Assembly (NCBI RefSeq): GCF_001931685.1
Contig: NZ_MOOY01000004.1
Span: 1 to 64,000 of the forward strand
DNA from: Pararhizobium arenae
GTDB lineage: Bacteria; Pseudomonadota; Alphaproteobacteria; Rhizobiales; Rhizobiaceae
Length of the DNA: 64,000 nt
Direction of reading: 5' to 3'
Both the position numbers and the translations under genes were made by a program. The first letter of the stretch is position 1. Every line of letters begins with the position of its first letter. The notes below the pieces were generated by a model. That model was not told where the DNA came from and made no database searches. It saw nothing but the letters and a program-made list of their open reading frames with translations. Below, one piece after another: positions 27,786 to 37,623 of the stretch.

Positions 27786-28777
27786 GCGGCGAACAGTTGA
27801 TCCGCGAGATCGGGCGCTCGGGCGTCGAGGCATCGGCCGTCGGGCTCGGCACCTGGGCGATCGGCGGCTGGATGTGGGGCGGGACGGACGAGGCGCAATC
27901 CATCGCCGCCATCCAGGCCTCGCTCGATGCCGGAGTGAGCCTCATCGACACGGCCCCGGCTTACGGTCTCGGCCGCTCGGAAGAGATCGTCGGCAAGGCA
28001 ATTGCCGGGCGTCGCGACAAGGCCGTCATCGCCACCAAATGCGGCCTCGTCTGGCACACGCAGAAAGGCAATCACTTCTTTGATCAGGATGGCAAGCCGG
28101 TGCACCGATATCTGGGGCGGGACTCGATCATCCACGAAGTCGAGGAAAGCCTGCGCCGACTCGGCACCGACCATATCGATCTCTACATCACCCATTGGCA
28201 GGACGCGACGACGCCGATCGAGGAGACGGTAAGAGCGCTGGAGGAGCTGAAGGCGGCCGGCAAGATCCGCGCCATCGGCGCTAGCAATGTCGATAAGACC
28301 GAGCTCCAGACATACATCCAGACTGGTTCGCTCGATGCGATCCAGGAGCGGTTCAGCATGATGGATCGCGAGATCGAGGCGGACCTGCTGCCGCTCACCC
28401 ATCAAAACGGCGTGGCGACGCTCAGCTATTCCTCGCTGGCGCTCGGCCTGCTCTCCGGCACCATCGGGCCAGACCGGGTGTTCTCCGGCGACGATCAGCG
28501 CAAGGACAATCCGCGCTTCTCCGTTTCCAACCGGCAGAAGGCGCAGGCGTTTTCCGAGGCGATCCGACCGGTTGCCGAGCGGCATGAAGCGAGCATCGCG
28601 CAGGTGGTCATCGCCTGGACGCTGGCGCAGCCGGGCGTGACCTTTGCGCTCTGCGGCGCACGCAACCCGGCACAGGCACTCGACAATGCGCGGGCTGGAA
28701 CGCTCAGGCTTTCTGCGGACGATCTTGTCGCCATCGACGCGGCACTCGCCGCGAAACTGGCCAACATGGACGGATAA
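27782..28777 (+). CDS. aldo/keto reductase
   Basis: This NAD(P)H-dependent oxidoreductase has 331 residues and the tetrad Asp56, Tyr61 (LIDTAPAYGLGRSE), Lys86 (ATKCG) and His138 (YITHWQD). It resembles IolS-type members. In this operon it would interconvert an aldehyde or ketose with its alcohol. Which intermediate it acts on is not clear. Confidence 0.88.
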   Translation: MSGEQLIREIGRSGVEASAVGLGTWAIGGWMWGGTDEAQSIAAIQASLDAGVSLIDTAPAYGLGRSEEIVGKAIAGRRDKAVIATKCGLVWHTQKGNHFFDQDGKPVHRYLGRDSIIHEVEESLRRLGTDHIDLYITHWQDATTPIEETVRALEELKAAGKIRAIGASNVDKTELQTYIQTGSLDAIQERFSMMDREIEADLLPLTHQNGVATLSYSSLALGLLSGTIGPDRVFSGDDQRKDNPRFSVSNRQKAQAFSEAIRPVAERHEASIAQVVIAWTLAQPGVTFALCGARNPAQALDNARAGTLRLSADDLVAIDAALAAKLANMDG

Positions 28778-28789
28778 CAGGCTGTCATC

Positions 28790-30532
28790 ATGAACCGTGA
28801 AGAGACATTGGACGGGCTCCGCAAGAGCCCGAAGGTGGACGTGTGCGTCCTCGGCGGCGGCATCAACGGGCTCGGCGTCTTTCGCGAGCTGGCGCTGCAG
28901 GGCGTCAACGTGCTGCTTGTCGAGAAGGGCGACTATTGCTCCGGCGCCAGCGCTGCATTGTCGCGCATGGTGCATGGCGGGCTGCGCTATCTCGAAAACG
29001 GCGAATTCAGCCTTGTGCAGGAATCGCTGGTCGAGCGTGACCGGCTGCTGCGCAACGCGCCGCATTACGTCGCACCGCTGCCGACCACCGTTCCGATCTT
29101 CGATGTTTTCTCCGGCCTCGGCAACGGCATTGTGCGTTTCCTCGGCCTCACCCGCCGCCCGAGCCGTCGCGGGGCCATCGCCATCAAGGCGGGGCTCGGG
29201 ATTTATGATTTCCTGACTCGCAAACGGGCGCTGATGCCGAAACACCAGTTTCGCGGCCGCCGCAGCACGCTTGCCAAATGGCCGGCGCTCAACCCGGCGA
29301 TCCGCAACTCCGCAACCTATTACGACGCCTGGGTAAGCCATCCGGAGCGTATCGGTATCGAAATCTTGCGCGACGGGCTATCGGCCGGCCCGAATGCCGC
29401 CGCCCTCAACTATGCGACGATCGAGCAATCACCGGCAGGAGGTTTCCTGCTGCAGGATGGCATTTCCGGCGAGACGCTGGGAATCAAGCCGTCCCTGATC
29501 ATCAACGCCACCGGCGGCTGGATCGATATCGCCAACGGCGCGCTCTTCCCGGCGGATACGCGTCCAGCGCCGTTGATGGGCGGCACCAAGGGCTCGCACC
29601 TGATCATCGATCATCCCGGCCTACGCGACATGCTCGATGGCCACATGATCTATTACGAGAACGAGGACGGGCGCATCTGCATCCTTTTTCCCTATCTCGG
29701 CAAGGTGTTGGTCGGCTCGACCGATATCCGGGTGGACGATCCCGGCACGGTGCGATGTGAGGCTGACGAGCGGGATTACATCCTGCAATCGCTCGCCTTC
29801 GTGCTGCCGGGCATCGTCATCGGACCGGAAGAAATCGTCTTCCAGTTCGCAGGCGTGCGGCCGCTGCCCGCCAGCAATGACAGCTTTACCGGCCGCATTC
29901 CGCGCGATCATTTCTGCACGATGCTCGAAGGCAGCGGCCCGCCGGTGCTCTGCATGATCGGCGGCAAGTGGACGACCTTCCGCTCCTTCGGGGAACTGGC
30001 CGCCGACATGGCGCTGGAACGGCTCGGCCTCACGCGCCGGCTGGATACCACCGAGCGCACCTTTGGCGGCGGGCGCGGCTTTCCCGAGGATCGCGGCGAC
30101 TGGCTGCGGCAGCTTTCGGCCACCACCGGCCTTGCCGCGGATCGTCTCGCCACGCTTTTCACCCGCTATGGCACCGATGCCGCCGAGATCGCCCTCTTTA
30201 TCTCGGCGGGTGTGGATCATGCTGTGCCCCACGTCGGCTACAGCGCCCGCGAACTGATCCATCTCATCCGCTCCGAGGCGGTCGAGCATCTGGACGACCT
30301 GCTGCTGCGACGCACGACGCTCGCCATCAGCGGCGAACTCTCGCTCGACATGACCGAGGCGACGCTCGCGGTCCTCTCCACCGAGAAGTGCTGGCCGCCC
30401 CAGCGCGCCGCCGAAGAGCGCACCCGTTTTCTAGCCCTCCTGAACGACCGCCACGGCGTTTCGGAGGAAACCCTTTCCGCAAGGAACAAACAAAGGAGTG
30501 AACTATGCGAAACATCAGCAAGGTCCGGATGA
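28790..30532 (+). CDS. FAD-dependent glycerol-3-phosphate dehydrogenase family protein (GlpD/EryB-like)
   Basis: This 580-residue flavoprotein has the N-terminal FAD motif VCVLGGGINGLGVFREL and the family sequences SRMVHGGLRYLENGEF and IGGKWTTFRSFGELAAD. GlpD oxidises glycerol 3-phosphate; the rhizobial homologue EryB oxidises erythritol phosphate. Here, between an aldolase and a polyol-type kinase, oxidation of a polyol phosphate to a ketose phosphate is more likely than glycerol metabolism. Its 3' end overlaps the aldolase gene by 28 nt. Confidence 0.88.
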   Translation: MNREETLDGLRKSPKVDVCVLGGGINGLGVFRELALQGVNVLLVEKGDYCSGASAALSRMVHGGLRYLENGEFSLVQESLVERDRLLRNAPHYVAPLPTTVPIFDVFSGLGNGIVRFLGLTRRPSRRGAIAIKAGLGIYDFLTRKRALMPKHQFRGRRSTLAKWPALNPAIRNSATYYDAWVSHPERIGIEILRDGLSAGPNAAALNYATIEQSPAGGFLLQDGISGETLGIKPSLIINATGGWIDIANGALFPADTRPAPLMGGTKGSHLIIDHPGLRDMLDGHMIYYENEDGRICILFPYLGKVLVGSTDIRVDDPGTVRCEADERDYILQSLAFVLPGIVIGPEEIVFQFAGVRPLPASNDSFTGRIPRDHFCTMLEGSGPPVLCMIGGKWTTFRSFGELAADMALERLGLTRRLDTTERTFGGGRGFPEDRGDWLRQLSATTGLAADRLATLFTRYGTDAAEIALFISAGVDHAVPHVGYSARELIHLIRSEAVEHLDDLLLRRTTLAISGELSLDMTEATLAVLSTEKCWPPQRAAEERTRFLALLNDRHGVSEETLSARNKQRSELCETSARSG

Positions 30533-31347
30533 ACCGGCTGTTCGGCAACGGCCGTTGCCTGGATGTGGCGATCGATCATGGCGTCTGCAACGAACCGTCC
30601 TTCCTCGACGGGCTGGAGAATGTGCCGGCGGTCGTCAAGGCGCTGGTCGATGCAAGGCCTGATGCGATCCAGATGAATTACGGCCAGGCCGACCTGCTGC
30701 AGGACCTGCCCGGCAAGGACAAGCCGGCGCTGGTCATGCGCATCGACATGGGCAACCCATACAACCGCATCCGTCACCGCGATATGTGGGCGGTGCTGCA
30801 GAATGAAGCCGAGCCGCTGATCGGCGCGCTGCAGATGGATGCCGCCTGCGTTGTCGTCAATCTGTTTATGCTGCCGGATGAGCCCGATCTTTTCCGCCAG
30901 TGCGTCCAGAACATTGCCCGCGTGCGTGCCGATTGCGAAAAATACGGCATGCCGCTGATGATCGAGCCACTGGTGATGCAGCCGGTGACGGAGCGCGGTG
31001 GTTACATGGTCGATGGCGATGCCGACAAGATCGTGACCCTGACGCGGCTTGCCCGCGAAATGGGCGCCGATATCGTCAAGGCCGATCCGACGACCAATCC
31101 GGAGGATTTCCATCGCGTGGTCGAGGCGGCGCGCTGCCCGGTTCTGGTGCGCGGCGGCGGCAAGGAAGACCTCTCCGCCGTCTTCGCCAAATCCGCAGCA
31201 CTTATGCGGCAGGGCGCCATGGGCATGGTGTATGGACGCAACATCTACCAGCACGCCAACCCAAGCGCCGTCGTGCGCGGCCTGATGGCGATCATCCATG
31301 ACGATGCGAGCGGCGAAGAGGCGTTTGCCAAGTATCAGCAGGGATGA
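30505..31347 (+). CDS. class I aldolase, DeoC/LsrF/FbaB-type
   Basis: This 280-residue TIM-barrel aldolase starts at ATG 30505, with AAAGGAGTG upstream inside the preceding gene. The probable Schiff-base lysine is Lys192 in ADIVKADPTTNPEDF. Other family segments are CLDVAIDHGV and LVRGGGKEDLSAVF. LsrF processes phosphorylated autoinducer 2 and FbaB fructose 1,6-bisphosphate. This protein is probably a cleavage enzyme for the ketose phosphate made by the preceding dehydrogenase, which is inferred from gene order. Confidence 0.85.
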   Translation: MRNISKVRMNRLFGNGRCLDVAIDHGVCNEPSFLDGLENVPAVVKALVDARPDAIQMNYGQADLLQDLPGKDKPALVMRIDMGNPYNRIRHRDMWAVLQNEAEPLIGALQMDAACVVVNLFMLPDEPDLFRQCVQNIARVRADCEKYGMPLMIEPLVMQPVTERGGYMVDGDADKIVTLTRLAREMGADIVKADPTTNPEDFHRVVEAARCPVLVRGGGKEDLSAVFAKSAALMRQGAMGMVYGRNIYQHANPSAVVRGLMAIIHDDASGEEAFAKYQQG

Positions 31348-31352
31348 GGTTC

Positions 31353-31481
31353 CCTCTTCTCCCCAGCGGGGAGAAGGTGGCGCGTAGCGCCGGATGAGGG
31401 GGGCGGCTGGCTCGGAATGTGCGGCGAAGCCCCCCCCTCATCTGCCCGTTGGGCATCTTCTCCCCGCTGGGGAGAAGAGGA
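31353..31481. repeat. RIME-like palindromic intergenic repeat, copy 3
   Basis: CTTCTCCCC-AGC-GGGGAGAAG at the left end and TTCTCCCCGCTGGGGAGAA at the right flank GGATGAGGGGGG and CCCCCCCTCATC blocks that are themselves inverted. The whole element can fold into one large cruciform. It separates the aldolase and kinase genes. Confidence 0.8.
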
Positions 31482-31544
31482 GCCTGCCGCTAGGCTTTGC
31501 ACCAAAATCGCGCAAAACTGTCAGAACCTTGGGAGGGGTTCGGA

Positions 31545-33074
31545 ATGGAAAAATATCTGTTGGGGCTCGATGCCGGAAACACCGTCATCAAGGCCGTGAT
31601 CTTCGATCTCAAGGGCAGGGAGGTGGCCTATGCCGGGGAGGAGGGCCATAGCCGCATGCCATGCCCCGGCCATGTCGAGCGGGATCTCGGCGAACTCTGG
31701 GCCAATGCCAAGCGGGTGATCCGCGCCTGCCTCGACAAGGCGGGCATCGATGCCGCGGATATCGCGGCGATCGGTTGCGCCGGCCATGGCAACGGGCTTT
31801 ATGCGCTCGATCGTGACGGCCAGCCGCTTCTCGGCATCCAGTCGCTCGACACAAGAGCAACCGGGCTTGTCGAGGAGTGGGCGGTTGAAGGTGTTGGCGA
31901 CCGCACGGCGCCGATTGCCCGTCAGCGCCCCTGGCCCTCCCAGACGCCGACGCTGCTTGCCTGGCTGAAGCGCCATCGCCCCGAGCTTTTCCAGCGCATC
32001 GGCACGGTGTTTTTTTCGAAGGATTTCGTCGTCAACCGGCTGACGGGAAGCCGCGTCAGCGAGGTCTCGGATATGTCCGGCGCCGGCCTGCTCGATCTCG
32101 CCGCCCGCCGTTACGACAAGACACTGATGGCGGCTTACGGCCTTGCCGACAGCATGCATATGCTGCCGCCGCTGATCGAAAGTGCCGATATCGCCGGTCA
32201 TGTGACGGAAGAGGTGGCTGCCGAGACCGGGCTTGCGGCCGGCACGCCCGTCGTCGGCGGGCTGTTCGATGTCGTGGCGTCTGCGCTCGGCTCGGGCGTA
32301 TCGCGCACCGGCAGCGCCTCGGTTATCGCCGGCACCTGGAGCATCAACCAGGTGATCATCGATGGTCCCGATCTCGATGGCCCGGTCTTCATGTCCTCCA
32401 CTTTCGATCGCAGCCGCTACATGGCGATGGAAAACAGCGCGACCTCGGCCGCCAATCTCGAATGGCTGGTCAGGGAGTTCTTCGAAGGTGAACACCACGA
32501 CGGCGTTTCGCCCTTCGATACGGCCTGCGCGCTGGCAGCAGTGGTCGTGCCGGCAGCGGACGATCCGCTCTATCACCCCTATCTCTACGGCGCCCAGCAG
32601 GATGGCCATGCGCGGGCCGGCTTTTACGGCATGGCCGGCTGGCACACCAAGAGGCACCTGATCCGTGCCCTTCTGGAAGGCGTCGCCTTCGGCCATCGCC
32701 AGCATATCGAGACCATCCGCAAGGCGGGCGCGACCTTCGAGGAAGCGGTGCTCTCCGGCGGCGGCTCGCGCAGCAGGCTCTGGCCGCAGATTTTCGCCGA
32801 TGTGCTGGGCGTTCCCGTCACGGTCGCGGTCTCGCGGGAAACCGGGGCGCTTGGGGCCGCGATTGCGGCCGGCACGGGTGTCGGGCTGTTTGCCGATTTC
32901 ACCGAGGGCGCGACGGCCATGGTCCGCACGGATCGTCATTATAAGCCGAACGCCCAGCTTTCGGCCCATTACACTCGCCGCTATGGACTTTACAAGGATA
33001 TCGCGGAAGCGATGGCGCCGCTGTGGCGGCGGCTTTCGCAGGCGCAGAGCCTCGCGACAGGAGTTGCAGCGTGA
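31545..33074 (+). CDS. FGGY-family carbohydrate kinase
   Basis: This 509-residue sugar kinase starts at ATG 31545 after GGGAGGGG. It shows the N-terminal phosphate-1 motif [15 protein letters not shown], the substrate-region [13 protein letters not shown], and the C-terminal FGGY signature region [20 protein letters not shown]. The nearest known types are LyxK/LsrK/EryA-like kinases. It probably makes the phosphorylated intermediate that the GlpD-like dehydrogenase uses and the SorC regulator senses. Confidence 0.88.
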   Translation: MEKYLLGLDAGNTVIKAVIFDLKGREVAYAGEEGHSRMPCPGHVERDLGELWANAKRVIRACLDKAGIDAADIAAIGCAGHGNGLYALDRDGQPLLGIQSLDTRATGLVEEWAVEGVGDRTAPIARQRPWPSQTPTLLAWLKRHRPELFQRIGTVFFSKDFVVNRLTGSRVSEVSDMSGAGLLDLAARRYDKTLMAAYGLADSMHMLPPLIESADIAGHVTEEVAAETGLAAGTPVVGGLFDVVASALGSGVSRTGSASVIAGTWSINQVIIDGPDLDGPVFMSSTFDRSRYMAMENSATSAANLEWLVREFFEGEHHDGVSPFDTACALAAVVVPAADDPLYHPYLYGAQQDGHARAGFYGMAGWHTKRHLIRALLEGVAFGHRQHIETIRKAGATFEEAVLSGGGSRSRLWPQIFADVLGVPVTVAVSRETGALGAAIAAGTGVGLFADFTEGATAMVRTDRHYKPNAQLSAHYTRRYGLYKDIAEAMAPLWRRLSQAQSLATGVAA

Positions 33075-33076
33075 CC

Positions 33077-34693
33077 ATGCCCATGAACGAAACGCTGGTA
33101 GACGAAGGCATGTATGACTTCATCGTCGTCGGCGCGGGATCGGCCGGTTGCGTGCTGGCAAACCGGCTCTCGGCCGATCCGAAAAACCGGGTGCTTCTGC
33201 TCGAAGCCGGTGGCTCTGATCGATATCACTGGGTTCATGTGCCGATCGGCTATCTCTATTGCATGGGCAATCCACGTACCGACTGGATGATGAAGACGGC
33301 CGCCGAGCCCGGCCTGAACGGCCGCGCGCTCAACTATCCGCGCGGAAAAGTGCTTGGCGGCTGCTCGTCGATCAACGGCATGATCTACATGCGCGGGCAG
33401 GCGGCCGATTACGATGGCTGGCGGCAGGCGGGCAATACCGGTTGGGGCTGGGACGATGTGCTGCCGTACTTCCTGAAATCGGAAGACAATTATCGCGGCA
33501 AATCCGGGATGCACGGTGCCGGCGGCGAATGGCGCGTCGAGCGCCAGCGGCTCTCCTGGCCGATCCTCGATGCCTTTCGCGATGCGGCCGAAGAACTCGG
33601 CATCCGCAAGACCGACGATTTCAACGATGGCGACAATGAAGGCTCCGGCTATTTCGAGGTCAACCAGAAGGGTGGCCTGCGCTGGAACACCACAAAGGCC
33701 TTTTTGCGCCCGGCGATGAAACGCAAGAACCTGCGCGTGTTGACTGGTGCCGAGACCGAACGGCTGGAATTCGACGGCAAGACGGTGACGGGTGTACGCT
33801 TTCGCCTGAACGGTCACTCTCACACCGCCCGCGCGTCTCGCGAAGTCATTCTCTCGGCCGGCGCCATCAACTCGCCGAAAATTCTCGAACTCTCCGGCAT
33901 CGGCCGGCCAGATGTCCTCTCTGGCCTTGGCATCCCCGTGCATCACGAACTGCAGGGCGTCGGTGAAAATCTGCAAGACCATCTGCAGATCCGCACCGTC
34001 TTCAGGATCGAGGGCGCACGCACGCTGAACCAGCTCTACCACAATCTCTTCAGCCGCGCCGGTATAGGACTGCAATATGCAATCAGCCGTTCCGGTCCCT
34101 TGTCGATGGCCCCGAGCCAGCTCGGCATCTTTGCCAAGAGCGATCCGGCCGTCGCCACCGCCGATCTCGAATATCACGTCCAGCCGCTCAGCACCGATCG
34201 GCTCGGTGAGCCGCTGCATCGCTATCCGGCCGTGACGGTCTCCGTCTGCAACCTCCGCCCGGAAAGCCGTGGCACCGTGCATGTCACGACGCGGGACGCG
34301 GCAGGAGCCCCGGAGATCCGGCCCAATTATCTCTCGACATCCGGTGATCGCCTGCTTGCGGCAAAGTCCATCCGCCATGCCCGCAGCCTGATGGAGACAA
34401 AAGCGATCTCACGCTTCCTGCCGCAGGAGATGTTGCCGGGCACGGATTATCAGAGCGACGACGAACTCATCCGCCGCGCCGGCGATATCGCCACGACGAT
34501 CTTCCATCCGGTCGGCACCTGCAAGATGGGAAGCGATCCGATGGCGGTGGTGGACCCCGGACTTCGTGTCCATGGCCTGGAAAAATTGCGCGTCGTGGAT
34601 GCCTCGATCATGCCGACCATCGTGTCCGGCAATACGAATTCGCCCGTTATCATGATCGCGGAGAAGGCGGCCGACGCCATTCTTAAGGCCTGA
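33077..34693 (+). CDS. GMC-family FAD oxidoreductase (choline-dehydrogenase-like)
   Basis: This 538-residue flavoprotein has FAD motif [21 protein letters not shown] signature 1 around [20 protein letters not shown], signature 2 around [17 protein letters not shown], and the C-terminal active-site region [10 protein letters not shown] with [15 protein letters not shown]. It oxidises an alcohol, possibly the imported polyol or a related substrate, feeding electrons to a quinone or acceptor. The start is uncertain: ATG 33077, 33083 and 33110 (MYDFIVVG) are all possible. It is the last gene of the polyol operon. Confidence 0.88.
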   Translation: MPMNETLVDEGMYDFIVVGAGSAGCVLANRLSADPKNRVLLLEAGGSDRYHWVHVPIGYLYCMGNPRTDWMMKTAAEPGLNGRALNYPRGKVLGGCSSINGMIYMRGQAADYDGWRQAGNTGWGWDDVLPYFLKSEDNYRGKSGMHGAGGEWRVERQRLSWPILDAFRDAAEELGIRKTDDFNDGDNEGSGYFEVNQKGGLRWNTTKAFLRPAMKRKNLRVLTGAETERLEFDGKTVTGVRFRLNGHSHTARASREVILSAGAINSPKILELSGIGRPDVLSGLGIPVHHELQGVGENLQDHLQIRTVFRIEGARTLNQLYHNLFSRAGIGLQYAISRSGPLSMAPSQLGIFAKSDPAVATADLEYHVQPLSTDRLGEPLHRYPAVTVSVCNLRPESRGTVHVTTRDAAGAPEIRPNYLSTSGDRLLAAKSIRHARSLMETKAISRFLPQEMLPGTDYQSDDELIRRAGDIATTIFHPVGTCKMGSDPMAVVDPGLRVHGLEKLRVVDASIMPTIVSGNTNSPVIMIAEKAADAILKA

Positions 34694-34779
34694 ACTGCGA
34701 AACATATCGCCGGGTGTCGCGTGCGTCAGCCTCCGCGACTTGCCGCGCAGCATTCATAACCGTAATCGATCTACGACGG

Positions 34780-34812
34780 TTGATCTTATGGACGAAAGAA
34801 CATATCATGAAC
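34780..34812 (+). promoter_or_regulatory. LexA (SOS) box overlapping the promoter of the radical SAM-udgX operon
   Basis: GAAC (34798-34801), 7 nt, GAAC (34809-34812) is the complement of the alphaproteobacterial LexA box GTTC-N7-GTTC. A promoter -35 TTGATC (34780-34785), 17-bp spacer and -10 TATCAT (34803-34808) places the -10 inside the box, ideal for repression. The predicted transcript start (about 34815) is nearly at the ATG (34817), so the mRNA would be almost leaderless. Confidence 0.82.
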
Positions 34813-34816
34813 AATT

Positions 34817-36049
34817 ATGAAGAAATCGCTGAATGAAAGATTGGCCATCCTGTCTGATGCGGCCAAATATGACGCGTCTTGCGCTTCCAGTGGCACCACC
34901 AAAAGGGATTCGCTGAAATCCGGCGGTCTCGGATCGACGGAGGGCTCGGGCATCTGTCATGCCTATGCGCCCGATGGGCGTTGCATTTCCCTACTCAAAA
35001 TCCTGATGACCAATTTTTGTATCTACGACTGCGCCTACTGCATCAACCGGTCGTCCAGCAATGTCGAGCGCGCCCGGTTTTCAGCGGAGGAAGTCGTATG
35101 GCTGACCCTAGAGTTTTACCGGCGAAATTATATAGAAGGCCTCTTCCTGTCCTCCGGCATTATCCGGTCTTCCGATTACACCATGGAGGAGATGGTCCGC
35201 ATCGCGCGCGAACTGCGGCTCACGCATAACTTCCGCGGCTATATCCATCTCAAATCGATCCCGGAAGCGTCTCCCTTGCTCATCGAGGAGGCAGGGCTTT
35301 ACGCCGACCGCCTGTCGATCAACATCGAACTGCCGACGGACAGAGGGCTGACGCAGTTCGCGCCGGAAAAGCGCCCTGCCAATATTCGCCGGTCGATGGG
35401 TGACCTGCGGCTCAAGATCGAGGCGGCGAGCGAACCCACCCTGCAGACGAAGCGGCGCAAGCGTTTTGTCCCGGCGGGACAGAGCACGCAAATGATCGTA
35501 GGCGCTGATCAATCCAACGACAGTACGATTCTTGGCACCAGTGCGCGGCTTTACGGCAGTTACGGTCTCCGGCGCGTCTACTACTCCGCTTTCAGCCCCA
35601 TCCCCGACGCTTCGAAAAACCTGCCGCTGATCAAGCCGCCTCTCATCCGCGAGCACCGGCTTTATCAGGCGGACTGGCTGTATCGCTTTTATGGCTTTGG
35701 CATCGAGGAAATAACGGAAAAGCAACCGGACGGCATGCTGGACCTGAAGCTCGACCCGAAGCTTTCCTGGGCGCTCGCAAATCGCGATCGGTTTCCGGTC
35801 GATATCAACCGGGCGGAACGGGAAACGCTGCTGCGGGTTCCAGGCCTTGGAACGAAGGCGGTCGCGGGCATACTTTCCTCCCGTCGATACCGTCGGCTGC
35901 GGCTTGAGGATCTCGCCCGCCTGCATGTGTCGTTGAAGAAGGTACAGGCCTTTATCATGGCCGAGGGGTGGACGCCGTCGCGTTTGATCGATCGGTCGGA
36001 CCTGCGCGCTATGTTTGAACCAAAACCCGAGCAATTGGCTTTGTTCTGA
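34817..36049 (+). CDS. putative DNA modification/repair radical SAM protein
   Basis: This 410-residue radical SAM protein binds its cluster through Cys68, Cys72 and Cys75 (NFCIYDCAYCINR). A C-terminal helix-hairpin-helix covers about residues 335-385 (FPVDINRAERETLLRVPGLG, then TKAVAGILSSRRYRRL), a DNA-binding module. The layout matches the family TIGR03916, which is found beside UdgX-type genes. The substrate is not known. The LexA box upstream supports a role in DNA damage. The stop overlaps the next start (TGATG). Confidence 0.88.
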   Translation: MKKSLNERLAILSDAAKYDASCASSGTTKRDSLKSGGLGSTEGSGICHAYAPDGRCISLLKILMTNFCIYDCAYCINRSSSNVERARFSAEEVVWLTLEFYRRNYIEGLFLSSGIIRSSDYTMEEMVRIARELRLTHNFRGYIHLKSIPEASPLLIEEAGLYADRLSINIELPTDRGLTQFAPEKRPANIRRSMGDLRLKIEAASEPTLQTKRRKRFVPAGQSTQMIVGADQSNDSTILGTSARLYGSYGLRRVYYSAFSPIPDASKNLPLIKPPLIREHRLYQADWLYRFYGFGIEEITEKQPDGMLDLKLDPKLSWALANRDRFPVDINRAERETLLRVPGLGTKAVAGILSSRRYRRLRLEDLARLHVSLKKVQAFIMAEGWTPSRLIDRSDLRAMFEPKPEQLALF

Positions 36050-37527
36050 TGCACCGGATCGTGTTGGAGGGCCGGGGCAATTTCGCGGAATGGCGCGATG
36101 CGGCGCGTAGCCTTCTGGCCGCGGGGGTGGCGCCGGAAAACGTCGATTGGCGTACCCGTATGGATGCTGCGGGCGATCTCTTCAGACAACAGGATGAGGG
36201 TTTGCCGACATGTACGTCCTCGCCGTCGTTTACCGTGCCCAAGGCTTTTCTGCCGCTTGCCGAAGCAGTCATTTGTCATTCCGATCCGGCCCGTTTCGCG
36301 CGGCTGTACCGGCTTCTCTACCGTTTGCAGGAGGAGCGATCGCTGCTGGCGGTGCGCGCCGACAAGGATGTGGCCGAGCTTCATGACATGGTAAAATCCG
36401 TGCGGCGCGACGACCACAAGATGACCGCTTTCGTGCGCTTCAAGGAAATACCGAACGACACGGGCGGCTCGCGCCGGCGTTTCTTCGCCTGGTTTGAACC
36501 GGACCACTACATCGTCTCGCGTGTCGCGCCGTTCTTCCAGCGCCGGTTTACGGACATGGACTGGGTTATCGCCACGCCAAAGGGCACGGCGGCCTGGAAC
36601 GGCGAGGTGCTGGAGGTTTCCACCGCACCGGCCGAAAACCCGCATCATACCGATCAGGCAGATGCGCTGTGGCGCACCTACTTCCGCAACATCTTCAACC
36701 CGGCGCGTTTGAAGGTGAAGATGATGCAGACGGAGATGCCGAAGAAGTATTGGAAAAACCTTCCCGAAGCGGAACTTATTCCCGAAATGATCGCCAGTGC
36801 GGAGGCCGACGTCATCGCCATGGCAGAGCGAGCGGCACGCGAGGCGCCGCTGTTTCACACGCGTCTCAAGTCGGCTGCCGAAACGCCAATCGTTGCTCCA
36901 TCGGGAGAGCCGGCCTCCTTGGCCGAGGTACGGGAGCAGGCGATGCACTGCACTCGTTGCCCTCTCCATTGCAAGGCGACGCAGACCGTTTTTGGAGAGG
37001 GGCCAAGCAACGCGGATATCATGATCGTCGGCGAACAGCCGGGCGATCAGGAGGACCTGGCCGGACGTCCGTTTGTCGGGCCTGCGGGCAAGGTTTTCGA
37101 TCAGGCCGCCGAGTACGTCGGTCTTGATCGCACACGCACCTACGTCACCAATGCGGTCAAGCATTTCAAATATGAACTGCGTGGCAAGCGGCGCATCCAC
37201 CAGAAACCGAACCTCGGTGAAGTCCAGCATTGCCGTTGGTGGCTGAAACTTGAGATGAATTTCGTCAAGCCCAAACTGGCCGTCGCCATGGGCGCGACCG
37301 CCCTGTCAGCCTTGATGGACAATCGGGGGAAACTTTCCGATCTGCGTGGCCGGATGCTGGATATGGGCAGCACCGGAGCGATACTCGTAACGGTACACCC
37401 TTCCTACCTTCTGCGCATTCCCGACAGGGTTAAACAACAGGAAGAAATGGAACGGTTCAGAGAGGATCTGGCACAGGCTGCGTTGTTTCAGAGACAGCAG
37501 GTTGGCTCTCCCGTTGCTTCGGAATGA
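36049..37527 (+). CDS. udgX: fusion of a TIGR03915-type domain with a UdgX-type uracil-DNA-binding glycosylase domain
   Basis: This 492-residue protein has two parts. Residues 1-270 match the putative DNA-metabolism family TIGR03915 (FKEIPNDTGGSRRRFFAWFE, DWVIATPKGTAAWNG). Residues 290-480 are a family-4-like uracil-DNA glycosylase with GEQPGDQEDLAGRPFVGPAG and C-terminal VTVHPSYLLR. The KRRIH loop (380-384), unique to UdgX, is intact; its histidine (His384) is the residue known to bond covalently to uracil-excised DNA. Probable iron-sulfur ligands are Cys301, Cys304, Cys395 and His372. In many genomes the two halves are separate genes. It is coupled to the radical SAM gene and shares its LexA-box promoter. 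Confidence 0.88.
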   Translation: MHRIVLEGRGNFAEWRDAARSLLAAGVAPENVDWRTRMDAAGDLFRQQDEGLPTCTSSPSFTVPKAFLPLAEAVICHSDPARFARLYRLLYRLQEERSLLAVRADKDVAELHDMVKSVRRDDHKMTAFVRFKEIPNDTGGSRRRFFAWFEPDHYIVSRVAPFFQRRFTDMDWVIATPKGTAAWNGEVLEVSTAPAENPHHTDQADALWRTYFRNIFNPARLKVKMMQTEMPKKYWKNLPEAELIPEMIASAEADVIAMAERAAREAPLFHTRLKSAAETPIVAPSGEPASLAEVREQAMHCTRCPLHCKATQTVFGEGPSNADIMIVGEQPGDQEDLAGRPFVGPAGKVFDQAAEYVGLDRTRTYVTNAVKHFKYELRGKRRIHQKPNLGEVQHCRWWLKLEMNFVKPKLAVAMGATALSALMDNRGKLSDLRGRMLDMGSTGAILVTVHPSYLLRIPDRVKQQEEMERFREDLAQAALFQRQQVGSPVASE

Positions 37528-37623
37528 TGCAGCAAACTGCGAATGCCCCGCCTTTCTGTGAGCAGCACCGGAACTTTCCGTCGCAATGGCAGTTCCATGA
37601 TGCAGCGCAAAAAGGAGCCGGCT

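Noticed and set aside
27587-29341. 584-codon minus-strand open frame
   Set aside because: It is antisense to the SorC, aldo/keto reductase and GlpD-like genes, all of which have clear motifs. The shadow has none.
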